A stretch of DNA of 64,000 bases from Geoalkalibacter ferrihydriticus DSM 17813 (GCF_000820505.1 NZ_JWJD01000001.1:449566-513565); one strand, 5' to 3'; positions 50,905-60,398 are shown, counted from the first letter of the stretch. Numbers and translations: made by a program. Notes: generated by a model not told the origin, from the sequence alone.

Positions 50905-53334
50905 TCACAAAGCCAAAACAGCTATCTTCTCTTGACCCAATTTGCGCCACAGATCACTGCTCCCCTCATCGACCAGTTCGCGCAAAACCTTAAGGGCAAG
51001 GGCCCGCCGGCCCTGGTGCAGATAGATCTGGGCGCTGCGATAAGCAGCCTGGTCGGCAACCTCCGCCCGGGTGCGCAGGGACTCGAACAACTCCAGTGCC
51101 TCGGGCAGAAGCTCAGCCCGATACAGGGATTCCGCCAGCAGCAGAAGCTCCTCGGGCGTGGGCGCAATCGCCAAATCTTCAGCGAAGCGCTGCAGGCAAA
51201 CGACGGCATCCGCGTATCGTCCAAGCTTAAAGCAGATCCGCCCACCGAGAAGGTCAAGCGCGCGCCCCGCGGGGCGGTCAGGCGCCGTCAGCAGAGCGGC
51301 GGCCTCTTCGTCGCGGCCGCTTGCCTGCAGCGCGCGCGCCTTGACCAGAAGCACCTCGACACGATCACGCCCGCGCGGATAGTCGCGCGCATAACGGCGG
51401 GCGTACTCGCCGACCAATTCATACTGCTCGCGCTGCAACAACAGACCCAGCAAGGGCAGATAGAGAGACTCTTCACGGCCGGGTTCGCGGTTGTTGTCGA
51501 GCATGAACAGATAGACCCGCGCGGCGCGCCCGAGCAACTCCATGTCGCGAAAAGCGCTGGCGAGGCGTTCCAGAAACTCCCAGTTGATGCGCTGATCCAA
51601 AAGGATTTCGCGGTGCCTCTCGACCAATACCAGCGCCTGCAGATGCTCTTGCCGGTCGATGAGCTCATCGATCACCAGCGGTAACAGATCTCCCAGCAGG
51701 GCTTCGGCCTGGGGACGCAGACGGCCGCTGAAATAGTTGCGGATGAATCGCTCAAGCAGCGCTATGCTGCCCACATTGTCATGACTCAGATGCAGCGCGA
51801 GCGCCTGCTTGAACGCCGCCTCTTCGCGCAACGGACGCTCGCCTGCCTCTTCGGCCATGCGCGCGTAATCCATAATGGCCCAGACCAGGGCCTTGTCTTC
51901 GCCGTTGAGCACGGCCAGGTCGATGAGCTTGAGAGTCGCACGGGGACCGCCCCTGCTGTCGGGAAATGCGACCAGCACGCGATCAAGCAGAATCCGCGCG
52001 GCGCGATTGTCGCCGGCACGCCAGGCCGCCTGAGCCTGAGCAAAATAGGCCGGCCCCTCTTCGCTGGTGCCGGCGCACAGCACCGCGAGGCGGGCGTAAG
52101 CCTCGGCCGCCTCGGCGAAGCGACCCAGCCCATAGAGGGCGCGCGCCAGGCGCTCCACGGCAAAAGCATTCCGCAATTGGCCGTAGCGCTCTTCCAACTC
52201 GCCAAACAGCCTCACCGCCTCGGCATGTCGACCCATCCCGCTGAGAGCGCCGGCGCGGGCCAGCTGCCGCAGGTCATCGGCGCCGCCCGCCAGCGCGACC
52301 TCCTCAAGCAGCGCCAGCACCTGGGTGTCGCGGCCCATGCCGAGTACAATCTCCGCCTCCAGCAAACTCACCTGGGACAGCAAGGGATGCCCCTCGGCAA
52401 GAATCGCGCGCGCCTGGCTGAGATGGAACAGGGCACCATAAGGATCACCCGTAGTCGCCTGGGCGTAGGCGCAAAGATAGCGCGCCCGGGGCTCAAGATC
52501 CGCGCCGGGGAAAGTTTCGACAAAACTCTGCAGGCGGCCGCGCGCCTCGTTCGCCGCGCCGCTACGCGCCAGAGCCTCGCTCGACAAAAGAGTGAACTGT
52601 TCGCGTGCAGCGCCCTGCAAGGAGGCCGCGGGCACTTCGCGCAACATTTCCAGTGCCCCCCGCCAGTCGCCGCCGTGGCCAAGATCCAGGGCCGCGTTGA
52701 GAACCCTGGTGATTTCTCCCGCGGCGTTTTCCGCCAGGGGCTGCAAGGGCGGCAGCGCGGGCAGGGAAAAGGTGGGTTGCAACTCGAAACGCAGCAGCGT
52801 TTCATATTCGGCAAAAAAACGCCGCCAATCACCGGCATAGACGGATTGGCGCTGACGCATGCTGGAGGCGCCGTCGGGTTGCACCACCAACGCGCCGCCG
52901 AGGTGCGACATGATGGCCGGTCGCCGCCCGTCGCCCTCCTCGTTCCAGAACACGTCCAAAACAACTTGATTACGCGCGCGGTCGTATGCGGCTTCGGCGC
53001 GCGTCGGTGGACGCCGGAACAGAAAGGAAACCACCAGATCACCACGGCGATTGATGAACATCACCCGGACCAAACCGGCGTCCTCAGGCAGATTCTGGAC
53101 ATTGGCGCCCAGGGCGGTGTCCCCCAAAGTCAGGTCAACTCTCTGACCAGATACCGCGACCTGGGGAGCCACTCGCGCCGAAACCTCCAGAGAGATGCGC
53201 ACCGCGCCAGGCGTCTCTTGCTTGGCCATGCCCAGGACCAGGGGGCCCGCAGGTTGTGCCGCGGCGGAAGTCGCCACCAGCAGCCAAGCGCAAAAGAAAA
53301 TCAGGGGTATTCGTAAAAAGTTTAATTTCTCCAA
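50905..53334 (-). CDS. Secreted or periplasmic TPR-repeat protein of the flagellar cluster
   Basis: About 809 aa. A signal peptide (FLRIPLIFFCAWLLVATSAAAQ) is followed by an AMIN-like beta-rich region (about 35-115) and then by many TPR-type helical repeats from about residue 200 to the end, for example ARGRLQSFVETFPGADLEPRARYLCAYA. The start is probably a TTG at 53334, eight bases after GGAGG; a GTG at 53343 overlaps that purine run and would lack a ribosome-binding site. It begins a unit that continues into flgB and has a sigma-54-like promoter. TPR proteins are found at this place in related flagellar clusters; a cell-envelope scaffold for the basal body is a reasonable guess, but no function is established. 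Confidence 0.75.
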   Translation of the reverse strand: MEKLNFLRIPLIFFCAWLLVATSAAAQPAGPLVLGMAKQETPGAVRISLEVSARVAPQVAVSGQRVDLTLGDTALGANVQNLPEDAGLVRVMFINRRGDLVVSFLFRRPPTRAEAAYDRARNQVVLDVFWNEEGDGRRPAIMSHLGGALVVQPDGASSMRQRQSVYAGDWRRFFAEYETLLRFELQPTFSLPALPPLQPLAENAAGEITRVLNAALDLGHGGDWRGALEMLREVPAASLQGAAREQFTLLSSEALARSGAANEARGRLQSFVETFPGADLEPRARYLCAYAQATTGDPYGALFHLSQARAILAEGHPLLSQVSLLEAEIVLGMGRDTQVLALLEEVALAGGADDLRQLARAGALSGMGRHAEAVRLFGELEERYGQLRNAFAVERLARALYGLGRFAEAAEAYARLAVLCAGTSEEGPAYFAQAQAAWRAGDNRAARILLDRVLVAFPDSRGGPRATLKLIDLAVLNGEDKALVWAIMDYARMAEEAGERPLREEAAFKQALALHLSHDNVGSIALLERFIRNYFSGRLRPQAEALLGDLLPLVIDELIDRQEHLQALVLVERHREILLDQRINWEFLERLASAFRDMELLGRAARVYLFMLDNNREPGREESLYLPLLGLLLQREQYELVGEYARRYARDYPRGRDRVEVLLVKARALQASGRDEEAAALLTAPDRPAGRALDLLGGRICFKLGRYADAVVCLQRFAEDLAIAPTPEELLLLAESLYRAELLPEALELFESLRTRAEVADQAAYRSAQIYLHQGRRALALKVLRELVDEGSSDLWRKLGQEKIAVLAL

Positions 53335-53362
53335 CCTTCGCACCTCCGCAAAAACCCATAAA

Positions 53363-53378
53363 AGCGAAATTCGTGCCA
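53363..53378 (-). promoter_or_regulatory. Candidate sigma-54 promoter for the TPR gene-flgB-...-flgE unit
   Basis: Minus strand TGGCACG-AATT-TCGCT: the -24 element is perfect and the -12 element differs only by C for T in TTGC. It lies 29 bases before the TTG start of the TPR gene, in the divergent control region shared with cheA. Confidence 0.7.
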
Positions 53379-53503
53379 GTCGTCATTGTCGGCATTTTGA
53401 CGGCGCCGCTGCCGATCCCTGGCCAATGCACAATGCGCCCAGGCCCCATAAGACCTACGCAGCCCGGAACAGCCAAATATTAATGCCGGCCCTGGTCAAT
53501 TTT

Positions 53504-53519
53504 TGGCGCGGTTTCTGCT
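53504..53519 (+). promoter_or_regulatory. Candidate sigma-54 promoter for the chemotaxis operon
   Basis: Plus strand TGGCGCG-GTTT-CTGCT has the GG and GC dinucleotides at the right distance and two mismatches to consensus. It lies 160 bases before the cheA start. A second possibility is a sigma-70-like pair, TTGCTA (53562-53567) and TATAAT (53583-53588), but with a short 15-bp spacer. Confidence 0.5.
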
Positions 53520-53680
53520 ATCCCTCTGCGGGGAACCCGTACGATTTTTGGAAATTAGGTATTGCTAATTACAATCCAATTATATAATCTACTACAACAT
53601 CCGGGCTCCGCCCGCCCATGTCAATCAGCTCGCACCACTCTCAAGCGAGCGTCTGCAAGAAACAAAGGGACAGGAAACCC

Positions 53681-56146
53681 ATGGTGAGCGACGACCAGAT
53701 TGAAATCATCCAGGAGTTCGTGCAGGAAAGCCGCGACATGATCGAACAGCTCGAGCCGACCATTATCGAGCTCGGACAAAGCGTGCATGACGTGCAATGC
53801 TGGGAAACCCTCAACTGCAGCGCAACGGACTGTGCCCGTCACGGCCGGCAACGCGATTTTCCCTGCTGGCTGGAGATGGGCCATATTGCTGATGGCAACG
53901 GCAGTTGCATTTTCACCGAATCCAAACAGGACTGCCTCAACTGCCGGGTATTTCAGTCGATCAACGGCGACGGAAAAACCATGAACGCCATCTTTCGCCT
54001 GTTTCATTCCATGAAGGGTAGCGCCGGCTTTCTCGAATTCGATGACATCACCCGCGTCGCCCACACCGCGGAAAATCTGCTCGACCTGATCCGCAACGGC
54101 GGCATCCGCATGCAACCCGAGCATGTGATGCTGCTGTGCGCCAGTTGCGATTTTGCCAAGGAAGCTCTGGATCTGGTGGAAGAGCATTTCAGCGACCAAG
54201 GCATGCGCGCAGCGGCCGAAGATATGGCCGCACGCCTCGATCAGGCCATCGAGCAGGCACGGAATCTGGCGCAGACCGCTTTGGCCACAACCGACGAGGC
54301 GGCCGCCCCTGAGGCGGCAGAAACGGCCCCGGCGGAAGAGCCGCCGTTCGAGCTGGCAATTTCCGCCGATATGCTCGAAAAATTCGTACAGGAGGGCGAT
54401 GAGCTGCTGCAAAACGCCGAGCAGGATCTGCTCAAATGGGAAGAGATCGGCGAAAACCCTGCTATCATCGCCAATCTGTTTCGCAGCGTGCACAGCTTTA
54501 AAGGCAACTGCGGTTTTTTTGGCGTGGCCGACATGGAGCGGCTCTCCCATCAGATGGAAACAGTGCTCGACGCTGTCAAGTCGGGGCAGGACTATGGCCT
54601 GCGGCCCGGCGAGATCATGCTGGGCCTCATTGATGTCCTGCGCGAAGCCCTCGCCGATCTCTCCCGCGGCGGCGGCGGGCGCATCGACAACCTCAATGCC
54701 TACCTGGAGCAACTCGCCGAAACGCTGGAGGAGGCAAATCCGGAACCCCAGGTTGCCGAAAAGCCGGTTGCGGAGGAACAGGAACGCGCCGTCCAACCGT
54801 CCGTGCCCGAGCCGCAACCGATTGCCGAACAACCATCCGTCACGCCGGCAGAACCCAGACCGGTCGCGCCCAAGACCAAACCTGCGGTGACCCCCGTCGC
54901 CGCGCCCAAAGCCAAGGCGGCTGAAGGCAAGTCCGCGCCCGCCGCAAGTGCGGCGCCCCTCAAGCGTCAGGATATCCGGGTCGATCTGGAAAAGCTCGAC
55001 AACCTGATCAATCTCATTGGCGAGATCGTCATTGCCGAGAACATGCTGGTGCGCAATCCCGACCTCGACGGCCTGGAGCTGGAAAATTTTTCCAAAGCCG
55101 GCCAGCACATGAGCAAATTGGTGCGCGAGCTGCAAGAAACAGCCATGATCATTCGCATGATTCCCGTCTCCGGCCTGTTCCGGCGCATGATCCGCCTGGT
55201 CCACGACATCTCGCTGAAGGCGGGAAAAAAAGTCGAACTACGTCTCTCCGGCGAAGAAACCGAGATGGACAAGACCGTCATCGAAACCATCACCGACCCC
55301 CTCGTCCACATTCTGCGCAATTCCTGTGACCACGGGGTCGAACCGCCCGCCGAGCGGCTCCAGGCGGGCAAGCCGGAAAAAGGCGTGGTCAAACTTTCGG
55401 CCTGTCACGAAGAGGGCGAGGTGTGGATCACCATCGAGGACGACGGTCGCGGCCTGGATCGCGACAAACTCCTGGCCAAAGCCATCAGCAAGGGTCTGGT
55501 GGAAGGCGATGGCTCGGACATGTCGGACAAGGCGATCTACAACCTGATCTTTGCGCCGGGCTTTTCCACGGCGGAGAAAATTACCGATATCTCCGGCCGC
55601 GGCGTGGGCATGGATGTGGTGCGTCAGAATCTCGACAAGATCAAGGGACGCGTGGATGTGCACAGCCGCAAGGGCCAGGGGACCCGGATCACCCTGCGCA
55701 TTCCCCTGACATTGGCGATCATCGACGGCATGCTGGTGCGCGTCGGGCAAACCAAGGCCATCGTCCCGACCCTGGCGATCCGCGAAGCCTTCCGTCCCCC
55801 GGCCGACGCCCTGACGATCACCCCCGACGGCGATCACCTGGTGCGCGTACGCGAACGCTTTCTGCCGGTGGTGCGTCTGCACGACATCCTGCGCAAGGAA
55901 CCCGATTCACGCCAGGTCGAAGACGGCATTCTCATCGTGCTGGAGAACCAGGACGCCAGCATCTGTCTACTCGTCGATGAGATTCTCGGTCAGCAGCAGA
56001 CGGTGATCAAGGGACTCTCCGATTACATCGGTTCGGTGGGCGCGGTTTCGGGCTGCACCATCATGGGCAACGGCGAAGTCTGCTTGATTCTCGATATCGG
56101 CAGCCTCATGGAAATCAGCCAGGGCGCAAGCCTGGCGGGCAACTGA
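53681..56146 (+). CDS. cheA: Chemotaxis histidine kinase CheA with two HPt domains and a Cys-rich insert
   Basis: 821 aa from the ATG at 53681 (AGGAAA upstream). Seen in order: an HPt domain whose phospho-His lies in FHSMKGSAGF (His109); inside it, residues 40-91 hold seven Cys and two CW pairs (CWETLNC, PCWLEMG, Cys76, CLNC at 85-88), the layout of a two-CW module; a second HPt with VHSFKGNCGFFG (His271); an Ala/Pro linker; the dimerisation domain; the HATPase with HILRNSCDHGVE, EDDGRGLD and GFSTAEKITDISGRGVGMDVV; and a CheW-like P5. It phosphorylates CheY and CheB. The insert could sense redox state or bind metal, which is unusual for CheA. Confidence 0.95.
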   Translation: MVSDDQIEIIQEFVQESRDMIEQLEPTIIELGQSVHDVQCWETLNCSATDCARHGRQRDFPCWLEMGHIADGNGSCIFTESKQDCLNCRVFQSINGDGKTMNAIFRLFHSMKGSAGFLEFDDITRVAHTAENLLDLIRNGGIRMQPEHVMLLCASCDFAKEALDLVEEHFSDQGMRAAAEDMAARLDQAIEQARNLAQTALATTDEAAAPEAAETAPAEEPPFELAISADMLEKFVQEGDELLQNAEQDLLKWEEIGENPAIIANLFRSVHSFKGNCGFFGVADMERLSHQMETVLDAVKSGQDYGLRPGEIMLGLIDVLREALADLSRGGGGRIDNLNAYLEQLAETLEEANPEPQVAEKPVAEEQERAVQPSVPEPQPIAEQPSVTPAEPRPVAPKTKPAVTPVAAPKAKAAEGKSAPAASAAPLKRQDIRVDLEKLDNLINLIGEIVIAENMLVRNPDLDGLELENFSKAGQHMSKLVRELQETAMIIRMIPVSGLFRRMIRLVHDISLKAGKKVELRLSGEETEMDKTVIETITDPLVHILRNSCDHGVEPPAERLQAGKPEKGVVKLSACHEEGEVWITIEDDGRGLDRDKLLAKAISKGLVEGDGSDMSDKAIYNLIFAPGFSTAEKITDISGRGVGMDVVRQNLDKIKGRVDVHSRKGQGTRITLRIPLTLAIIDGMLVRVGQTKAIVPTLAIREAFRPPADALTITPDGDHLVRVRERFLPVVRLHDILRKEPDSRQVEDGILIVLENQDASICLLVDEILGQQQTVIKGLSDYIGSVGAVSGCTIMGNGEVCLILDIGSLMEISQGASLAGN

Positions 56147-56153
56147 ACCCATC

Positions 56154-57035
56154 ATGACGGAACAAAGCCTCAAATCAGCATCCTCGGCCGAGGGTGGAAA
56201 CAGCGGCCTCATGTCCATCAGCGACGAAGAGTTCGAGCTGCTGCGGCGCCTCATCAAGAGCCGCTTCGGCATCAATCTCACCGACCAGAAAAAATCCCTG
56301 GTGGTGGGCCGTTTGCAGAAGCTGCTGCGCAGTACGGGTTTTCAATCCTTCCGCGCCTATTACGAGTATTTGACCGATGGCAAGAACGAGAGCGCCCTCT
56401 CGGAGCTGATCAACCGCATCTCCACCAACCACACCTATTTCAACCGGGAGAAGGCGCACTTCGATTACTTTCAGCAGGTCGCCCTTCCGGCGGTGACGGA
56501 AAACCTCAAGCGCCGCAACAGCCGCGATCTGCGCATTTGGTGCGCGGGCTGCTCGTCGGGCGAAGAGGCCTATACCCTGCAGATGCTCATGCTCGAATAT
56601 TTCGGCGGCGATTACGGGCGCTGGGACGCGGGCATCCTGGCCACGGATATTTCCGAGCGGGTGCTGAGCATTGCCGACCAGGGCATCTATGCCCAGGAAC
56701 GGGTCATGCAGCTGCCCGAAACCCTGCAACGCAAGTATTTTCGCCGTCTGCCCGACGGCAGCAGCCAGGTGATCGAAAGTGTGCGCAAAGAGGTGACCTT
56801 TCGCCGCTTCAACCTGATGAACCGGCAATTTCCCTTTAAGAAGCCCTTTGACATCATTTTCTGCCGCAATGTCATGATTTATTTCGACCAGCCGACCCGC
56901 GAGGAACTGGTCGGCAAGTTTCACCAACTCACCGTACCCGGTGGCTATCTGTTCATCGGCCACTCGGAAACCCTGGGCCGCAATCATTCCCTTTATCGCT
57001 ACGTGATGCCCGCGGTATTTCAGAAGGGAGCCTGA
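56154..57035 (+). CDS. cheR: Chemotaxis protein methyltransferase CheR
   Basis: 293 aa. Transfers methyl groups from SAM to receptor glutamates. N-terminal helical domain with LIKSRFGINLTDQKKSLVVGRL, then TNHTYFNREKAHFDYF, RIWCAGCSSGEEAYTL (SAM-binding), ILATDISERVL and IFCRNVMIYF. Starts 7 bases after cheA. Confidence 0.97.
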   Translation: MTEQSLKSASSAEGGNSGLMSISDEEFELLRRLIKSRFGINLTDQKKSLVVGRLQKLLRSTGFQSFRAYYEYLTDGKNESALSELINRISTNHTYFNREKAHFDYFQQVALPAVTENLKRRNSRDLRIWCAGCSSGEEAYTLQMLMLEYFGGDYGRWDAGILATDISERVLSIADQGIYAQERVMQLPETLQRKYFRRLPDGSSQVIESVRKEVTFRRFNLMNRQFPFKKPFDIIFCRNVMIYFDQPTREELVGKFHQLTVPGGYLFIGHSETLGRNHSLYRYVMPAVFQKGA

Positions 57036-57037
57036 TC

Positions 57038-58108
57038 ATGGTTTTGAACAAGGTCCGTGTGCTGGTGGTGGACGATTCGGCGCTGGTGCGCCAGATCCTC
57101 ACCCAGGGGCTCAATGCCGACCCCGCCATCGAGGTGGTGGGCTCTGCCGCCGACCCCTACCAGGCGCGCGACAAGATCATTCAGCTGCAACCCGACGTCC
57201 TGACGCTCGATGTGGAAATGCCGCGCATGGACGGGGTGGAGTTCCTGCGTCGCCTCATGCCGCAGCATCCCATGCCGGTGGTTATGGTCAGCTCTTTGAC
57301 GCAAAAGGGCAAGCAGATCACCATCGACGCCCTCGAAGCGGGCGCGGTGGATTTCGTCGCCAAGCCGACCGCCGATGTCGCGCGCGGCCTACAGGCGATG
57401 ATGCTGGAACTGCGCGTCAAGGTGAAAATTGCCTCCACCGCCAACGTTTCCCACTGGAAGGCGCAGCGCCTCGCCGCCGCACCCCCGCCGCGCCCGCCCC
57501 TGGCGACAACCGCAGCCCTGGCCGAATCGACGGACAAGGTCATCGCCATCGGCGCGTCTACCGGCGGCACCGAGGCGATCAAGAAGGTCATCACCCGGTT
57601 TCCCGCCACCAGTCCCGGCGTGGTAATCGTGCAGCACATGCCGGCCGGTTTCACCAAAATGTTCGCCGAGCGCCTCAACCAGCTCTGTCCCATGGAAGTC
57701 AAGGAGGCAAGCAGCGGCGACCGGGTCATGCCGGGCCGGATTCTGGTCGCCCCGGGAGAAAAGCAGATGCGGGTCATCCGTTCCGGAGGCTTTTATCAAG
57801 TGACCTGCGAGCTGGGAGAAAAGGTCAGCGGCCATTGCCCCTCCGTGGATGTGATGATGCATTCGGTGGCCAAGCATGTGGGTGCCAACGCCGTGGCGGC
57901 GATGCTCACCGGCATGGGCGCAGACGGCGCGGACGGCATGGCGGCCATGCGCCAGGCGGGGGCACGCTGCATTGCCCAGGACGAGGCGAGCTGCGTGGTG
58001 TTCGGCATGCCCAAGGTCGCCTATGAGCGTGGTGGCGCCGAAAAACTCCTACCAATCGACGATATCGCGCCGGCGCTGCTGCGCCTGCTGAGTGAGAGAC
58101 GCGCATGA
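57038..58108 (+). CDS. cheB: Protein-glutamate methylesterase CheB
   Basis: 356 aa: receiver domain with DD near 12-13 and phospho-Asp in TLDVEMPRMDG (about Asp58), and a methylesterase domain with catalytic Ser in GASTGGTEAI, His in VQHMPAGFT and Asp in GMGADGADGM. Starts 2 bases after cheR and overlaps cheD by 4. Confidence 0.97.
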   Translation: MVLNKVRVLVVDDSALVRQILTQGLNADPAIEVVGSAADPYQARDKIIQLQPDVLTLDVEMPRMDGVEFLRRLMPQHPMPVVMVSSLTQKGKQITIDALEAGAVDFVAKPTADVARGLQAMMLELRVKVKIASTANVSHWKAQRLAAAPPPRPPLATTAALAESTDKVIAIGASTGGTEAIKKVITRFPATSPGVVIVQHMPAGFTKMFAERLNQLCPMEVKEASSGDRVMPGRILVAPGEKQMRVIRSGGFYQVTCELGEKVSGHCPSVDVMMHSVAKHVGANAVAAMLTGMGADGADGMAAMRQAGARCIAQDEASCVVFGMPKVAYERGGAEKLLPIDDIAPALLRLLSERRA

Positions 58109-58593
58109 GTACTCTGATTCTGGGCATCGGCGATTTGGGCGCCACCAAGAATCCCGACGACCTGGTCAAGACCTTCGCTTTGGGTTCGTGCGTGGCCGTA
58201 ATCATGCTCGATCCCAAGACCCGCACCGCCGGCATGGTGCACTGCGCCCTGCCCGAGGCGCGCATCAATCCGGCCAAGGCCCAGGAACGCCCAGGCTATT
58301 TCGCCGACTCGGGAATTCCGGCTCTGCTGCGCGAGATGGCTCGCCACGGCTGCGATCCGTCGGGACGCGGATTTATCGTCAAGCTCGCCGGAGGCGCCAA
58401 GGTCATGGATCCCAACGACACGTTCAATATCGGCAAGCGCAATCTGCTCGCCGCCAAAAAAATCCTCTGGGCTCACGGCCTGGGGGCCGTAGCCGAAGAT
58501 GTCGGCGGCAACTTCAGTCGCACCGTCACCATCACCGTGCACAAAGGCGAGGTATGGCTCTCCTCGCCCGGCCGCCCCAACTGGAAACTTTAA
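58105..58593 (+). CDS. cheD: Chemoreceptor glutamine deamidase CheD
   Basis: 162 aa. GSCVAVIMLDPKTRTAGMVHCALPEA contains the catalytic Cys and His of CheD; GNFSRTVTITVHKGEVWL ends the fold. Deamidates receptor glutamines and can bind CheC-type phosphatases, several of which follow in this operon. Confidence 0.95.
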   Translation: MSTLILGIGDLGATKNPDDLVKTFALGSCVAVIMLDPKTRTAGMVHCALPEARINPAKAQERPGYFADSGIPALLREMARHGCDPSGRGFIVKLAGGAKVMDPNDTFNIGKRNLLAAKKILWAHGLGAVAEDVGGNFSRTVTITVHKGEVWLSSPGRPNWKL

Positions 58594-58602
58594 GAGGACG
58601 CC

Positions 58603-59484
58603 ATGGCAACCAAGGTCGATCGTCAAGCCATTCTCGAGGCCATCAAAAAGGCGCCCATGCTCTCCCCCAGCGCCTCGCGCCTGTTGCAGATCACTGCGGC
58701 CCGCGAGCATGAAATGGCGGAAGTCATCGCCGTGGTGCGCACCGACGCACAGCTCACCGCGCGGGTCTTGAAAACCGTCAACTCCGCCGCTTTCGGCCTG
58801 CTCTATGAAATCACCTCCATCGACCGCGCGGTGAATTACCTGGGCGAGCGCATGGTGGTCGGCATCGCCATCGGCGATTGCGCATCACAGCTCTTTCAAA
58901 AACCCCTGGTGGGATACGAGAGTGAAAAGGGCAGCCTCTGGCGCCACGATCTGCTCACCGCCATCGCGGCGCGCGAGGTGGCGACCAAATGCCGCACGCC
59001 CCTCAATCCCGATCTGGCCTTCACCGCCGGATTGCTGCACGACATCGGCAAGGCGCTGATTTCTGATTTTCTCAAGGGCACCCCCGAAGGCCTGCTGCGT
59101 GAACTCGAAGAGCACCTGCTCAACGACTATCTGGAGGGCGAGCGCGAAACCCTGGGCATCGATCATCCCGAGGCGGGATCGGAGCTGGCGCGTGCCTGGC
59201 ATCTGCCCCAGTCTCTGCAAGCAGCGATTCGCCATCACCATGCGCCCCAGGATGCGCCACCCGAACAGCGCCCCCTGGTGTATGCCGTGCACCTGGGCGA
59301 CATCATCGCCATGATGGCCGGCTGCGGCACCGGTGCCGACTCTCTGCGCTACCGCCTCGACCCAAGCTACCCGGAGTTCTTTGAACTGACCCAGGACGGG
59401 CTCTTCGAGATCATTCTCGAAGCCGACACGGAATTTCAAAAAATCACCCATTCAATGGCCGAAGCCAAGGAGAAGCTGGTGTGA
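58603..59484 (+). CDS. HDOD-domain signalling protein
   Basis: 293 aa. The HDOD fold is indicated by LSPSASRLLQITAAREHEMAEVIAVVRTDAQLTARVLKTVNSAAFG and AVNYLGERMVVGIAIGD; TAGLLHDIGKALISD keeps an HD pair. HDOD proteins are usually non-enzymatic regulators in signal transduction and are frequent in che operons of deltaproteobacteria. The specific partner is unknown. Overlaps the next gene by 4 bases. Confidence 0.88.
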   Translation: MATKVDRQAILEAIKKAPMLSPSASRLLQITAAREHEMAEVIAVVRTDAQLTARVLKTVNSAAFGLLYEITSIDRAVNYLGERMVVGIAIGDCASQLFQKPLVGYESEKGSLWRHDLLTAIAAREVATKCRTPLNPDLAFTAGLLHDIGKALISDFLKGTPEGLLRELEEHLLNDYLEGERETLGIDHPEAGSELARAWHLPQSLQAAIRHHHAPQDAPPEQRPLVYAVHLGDIIAMMAGCGTGADSLRYRLDPSYPEFFELTQDGLFEIILEADTEFQKITHSMAEAKEKLV

Positions 59485-59873
59485 ATCGCATTGTGATCGC
59501 CGACGACTCGGAAACCGCCCGCATGTTCATCCGCCGCTGCCTGGAAATCATCGGCCTGCGCGACGCTGAATTCATCGAGGCGGAAAACGGCCGCGAGGCC
59601 CTGCAGAGGGCCAAGGAAGCGCCCACCGACCTGCTGGTCTCCGACCTCAACATGCCGGTGATGGATGGCGCCACCCTGCTCAAGTGGGTCAAGACCAGCC
59701 CCAGGCTCACGGCATTGCCGGTCCTGATCATCACCAGCGCCGGCAACCCGGCCAAGGAAAAAGAACTGCTTGAATTGGGCGCCTTTGCCGTGCTCAACAA
59801 ACCCGTGGCGCCGGCGCCGTTGCTCAAGGTTCTTGCGCCCCTGCTGCCCCAGGAGAACAACGATGTCTCATGA
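59481..59873 (+). CDS. Single-domain response regulator (CheY-like)
   Basis: 130 aa receiver: acidic DD near residues 8-9, phospho-Asp in VSDLNMPVMDG, Thr/Ser in IITSAG and Lys in NKPVAP. GTG start overlapping the previous stop. Distinct from the canonical cheY at 60399; could be a phosphate sink or act on the CheX-like protein that follows and overlaps it by 11 bases. Confidence 0.9.
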   Translation: MNRIVIADDSETARMFIRRCLEIIGLRDAEFIEAENGREALQRAKEAPTDLLVSDLNMPVMDGATLLKWVKTSPRLTALPVLIITSAGNPAKEKELLELGAFAVLNKPVAPAPLLKVLAPLLPQENNDVS

Positions 59874-60345
59874 CATGCCCGCCCGCGTGGAGCAGGCCAT
59901 GCTCGAGGCGGTCAGCACCACCCTCGAAAACATGGCGTTCATGGACATTCAGCCACTGCGCGAACCGCATGACTGTCAGAGCCATGAACGGGTGTTCCGC
60001 GCCCGCCTGCTGGTCAAGGATCCCCTGCAGGGTGAGCTGTACCTGCTCATGCCCGAGGAGTTGCTGCGCGAAATCGCCGCGGGCATCTATGCCGCGCCGC
60101 CGCAGGACTTGGCGAGCGCGAAACTCTCCGACATTCTAACGGAACTGCTCAACACCATCGCCGGGTTGTTCCTCGCGCGAGTACTTCCCGCCAATCAGAC
60201 CTTTGAGCTGGGCCTGCCCGAGATCGGTGAAATCGAATGCAGAAAGCTCGAACCGACCCTTCTGCAATGGCACTTTCAGGCCGACCGGGGCCATTTCTGC
60301 CTGGGCGCCGAGGGCGATTCCTGGCGACGGCTCCTGAGCGAATAA
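59863..60345 (+). CDS. CheX/CheC-type protein (divergent)
   Basis: 160 aa from the ATG at 59863 with AGGAG upstream. The central SDILTELLNTIAGLFLARVLP has the E-x2-N pattern that in CheC and CheX positions the residues for CheY-P hydrolysis, and the surrounding layout fits the family. Likely a phosphatase or binder for the adjacent receiver. Activity is inferred only. Confidence 0.7.
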   Translation: MSHDMPARVEQAMLEAVSTTLENMAFMDIQPLREPHDCQSHERVFRARLLVKDPLQGELYLLMPEELLREIAAGIYAAPPQDLASAKLSDILTELLNTIAGLFLARVLPANQTFELGLPEIGEIECRKLEPTLLQWHFQADRGHFCLGAEGDSWRRLLSE

Positions 60346-60398
60346 ATCCTCACAACTCAATAACCCAAACCAAGAACCTAAACACCCAGGAGGTACCC

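Noticed and set aside
51781-53316. Plus-strand open frame of about 510 codons opposite the TPR gene
   Set aside because: Shadow caused by high GC and codon bias of the TPR gene; no start signal and no motif.
53621-55204. Long minus-strand open frame within cheA
   Set aside because: Antisense shadow of cheA; low-complexity Gly/Leu/Phe-rich translation with no domain.
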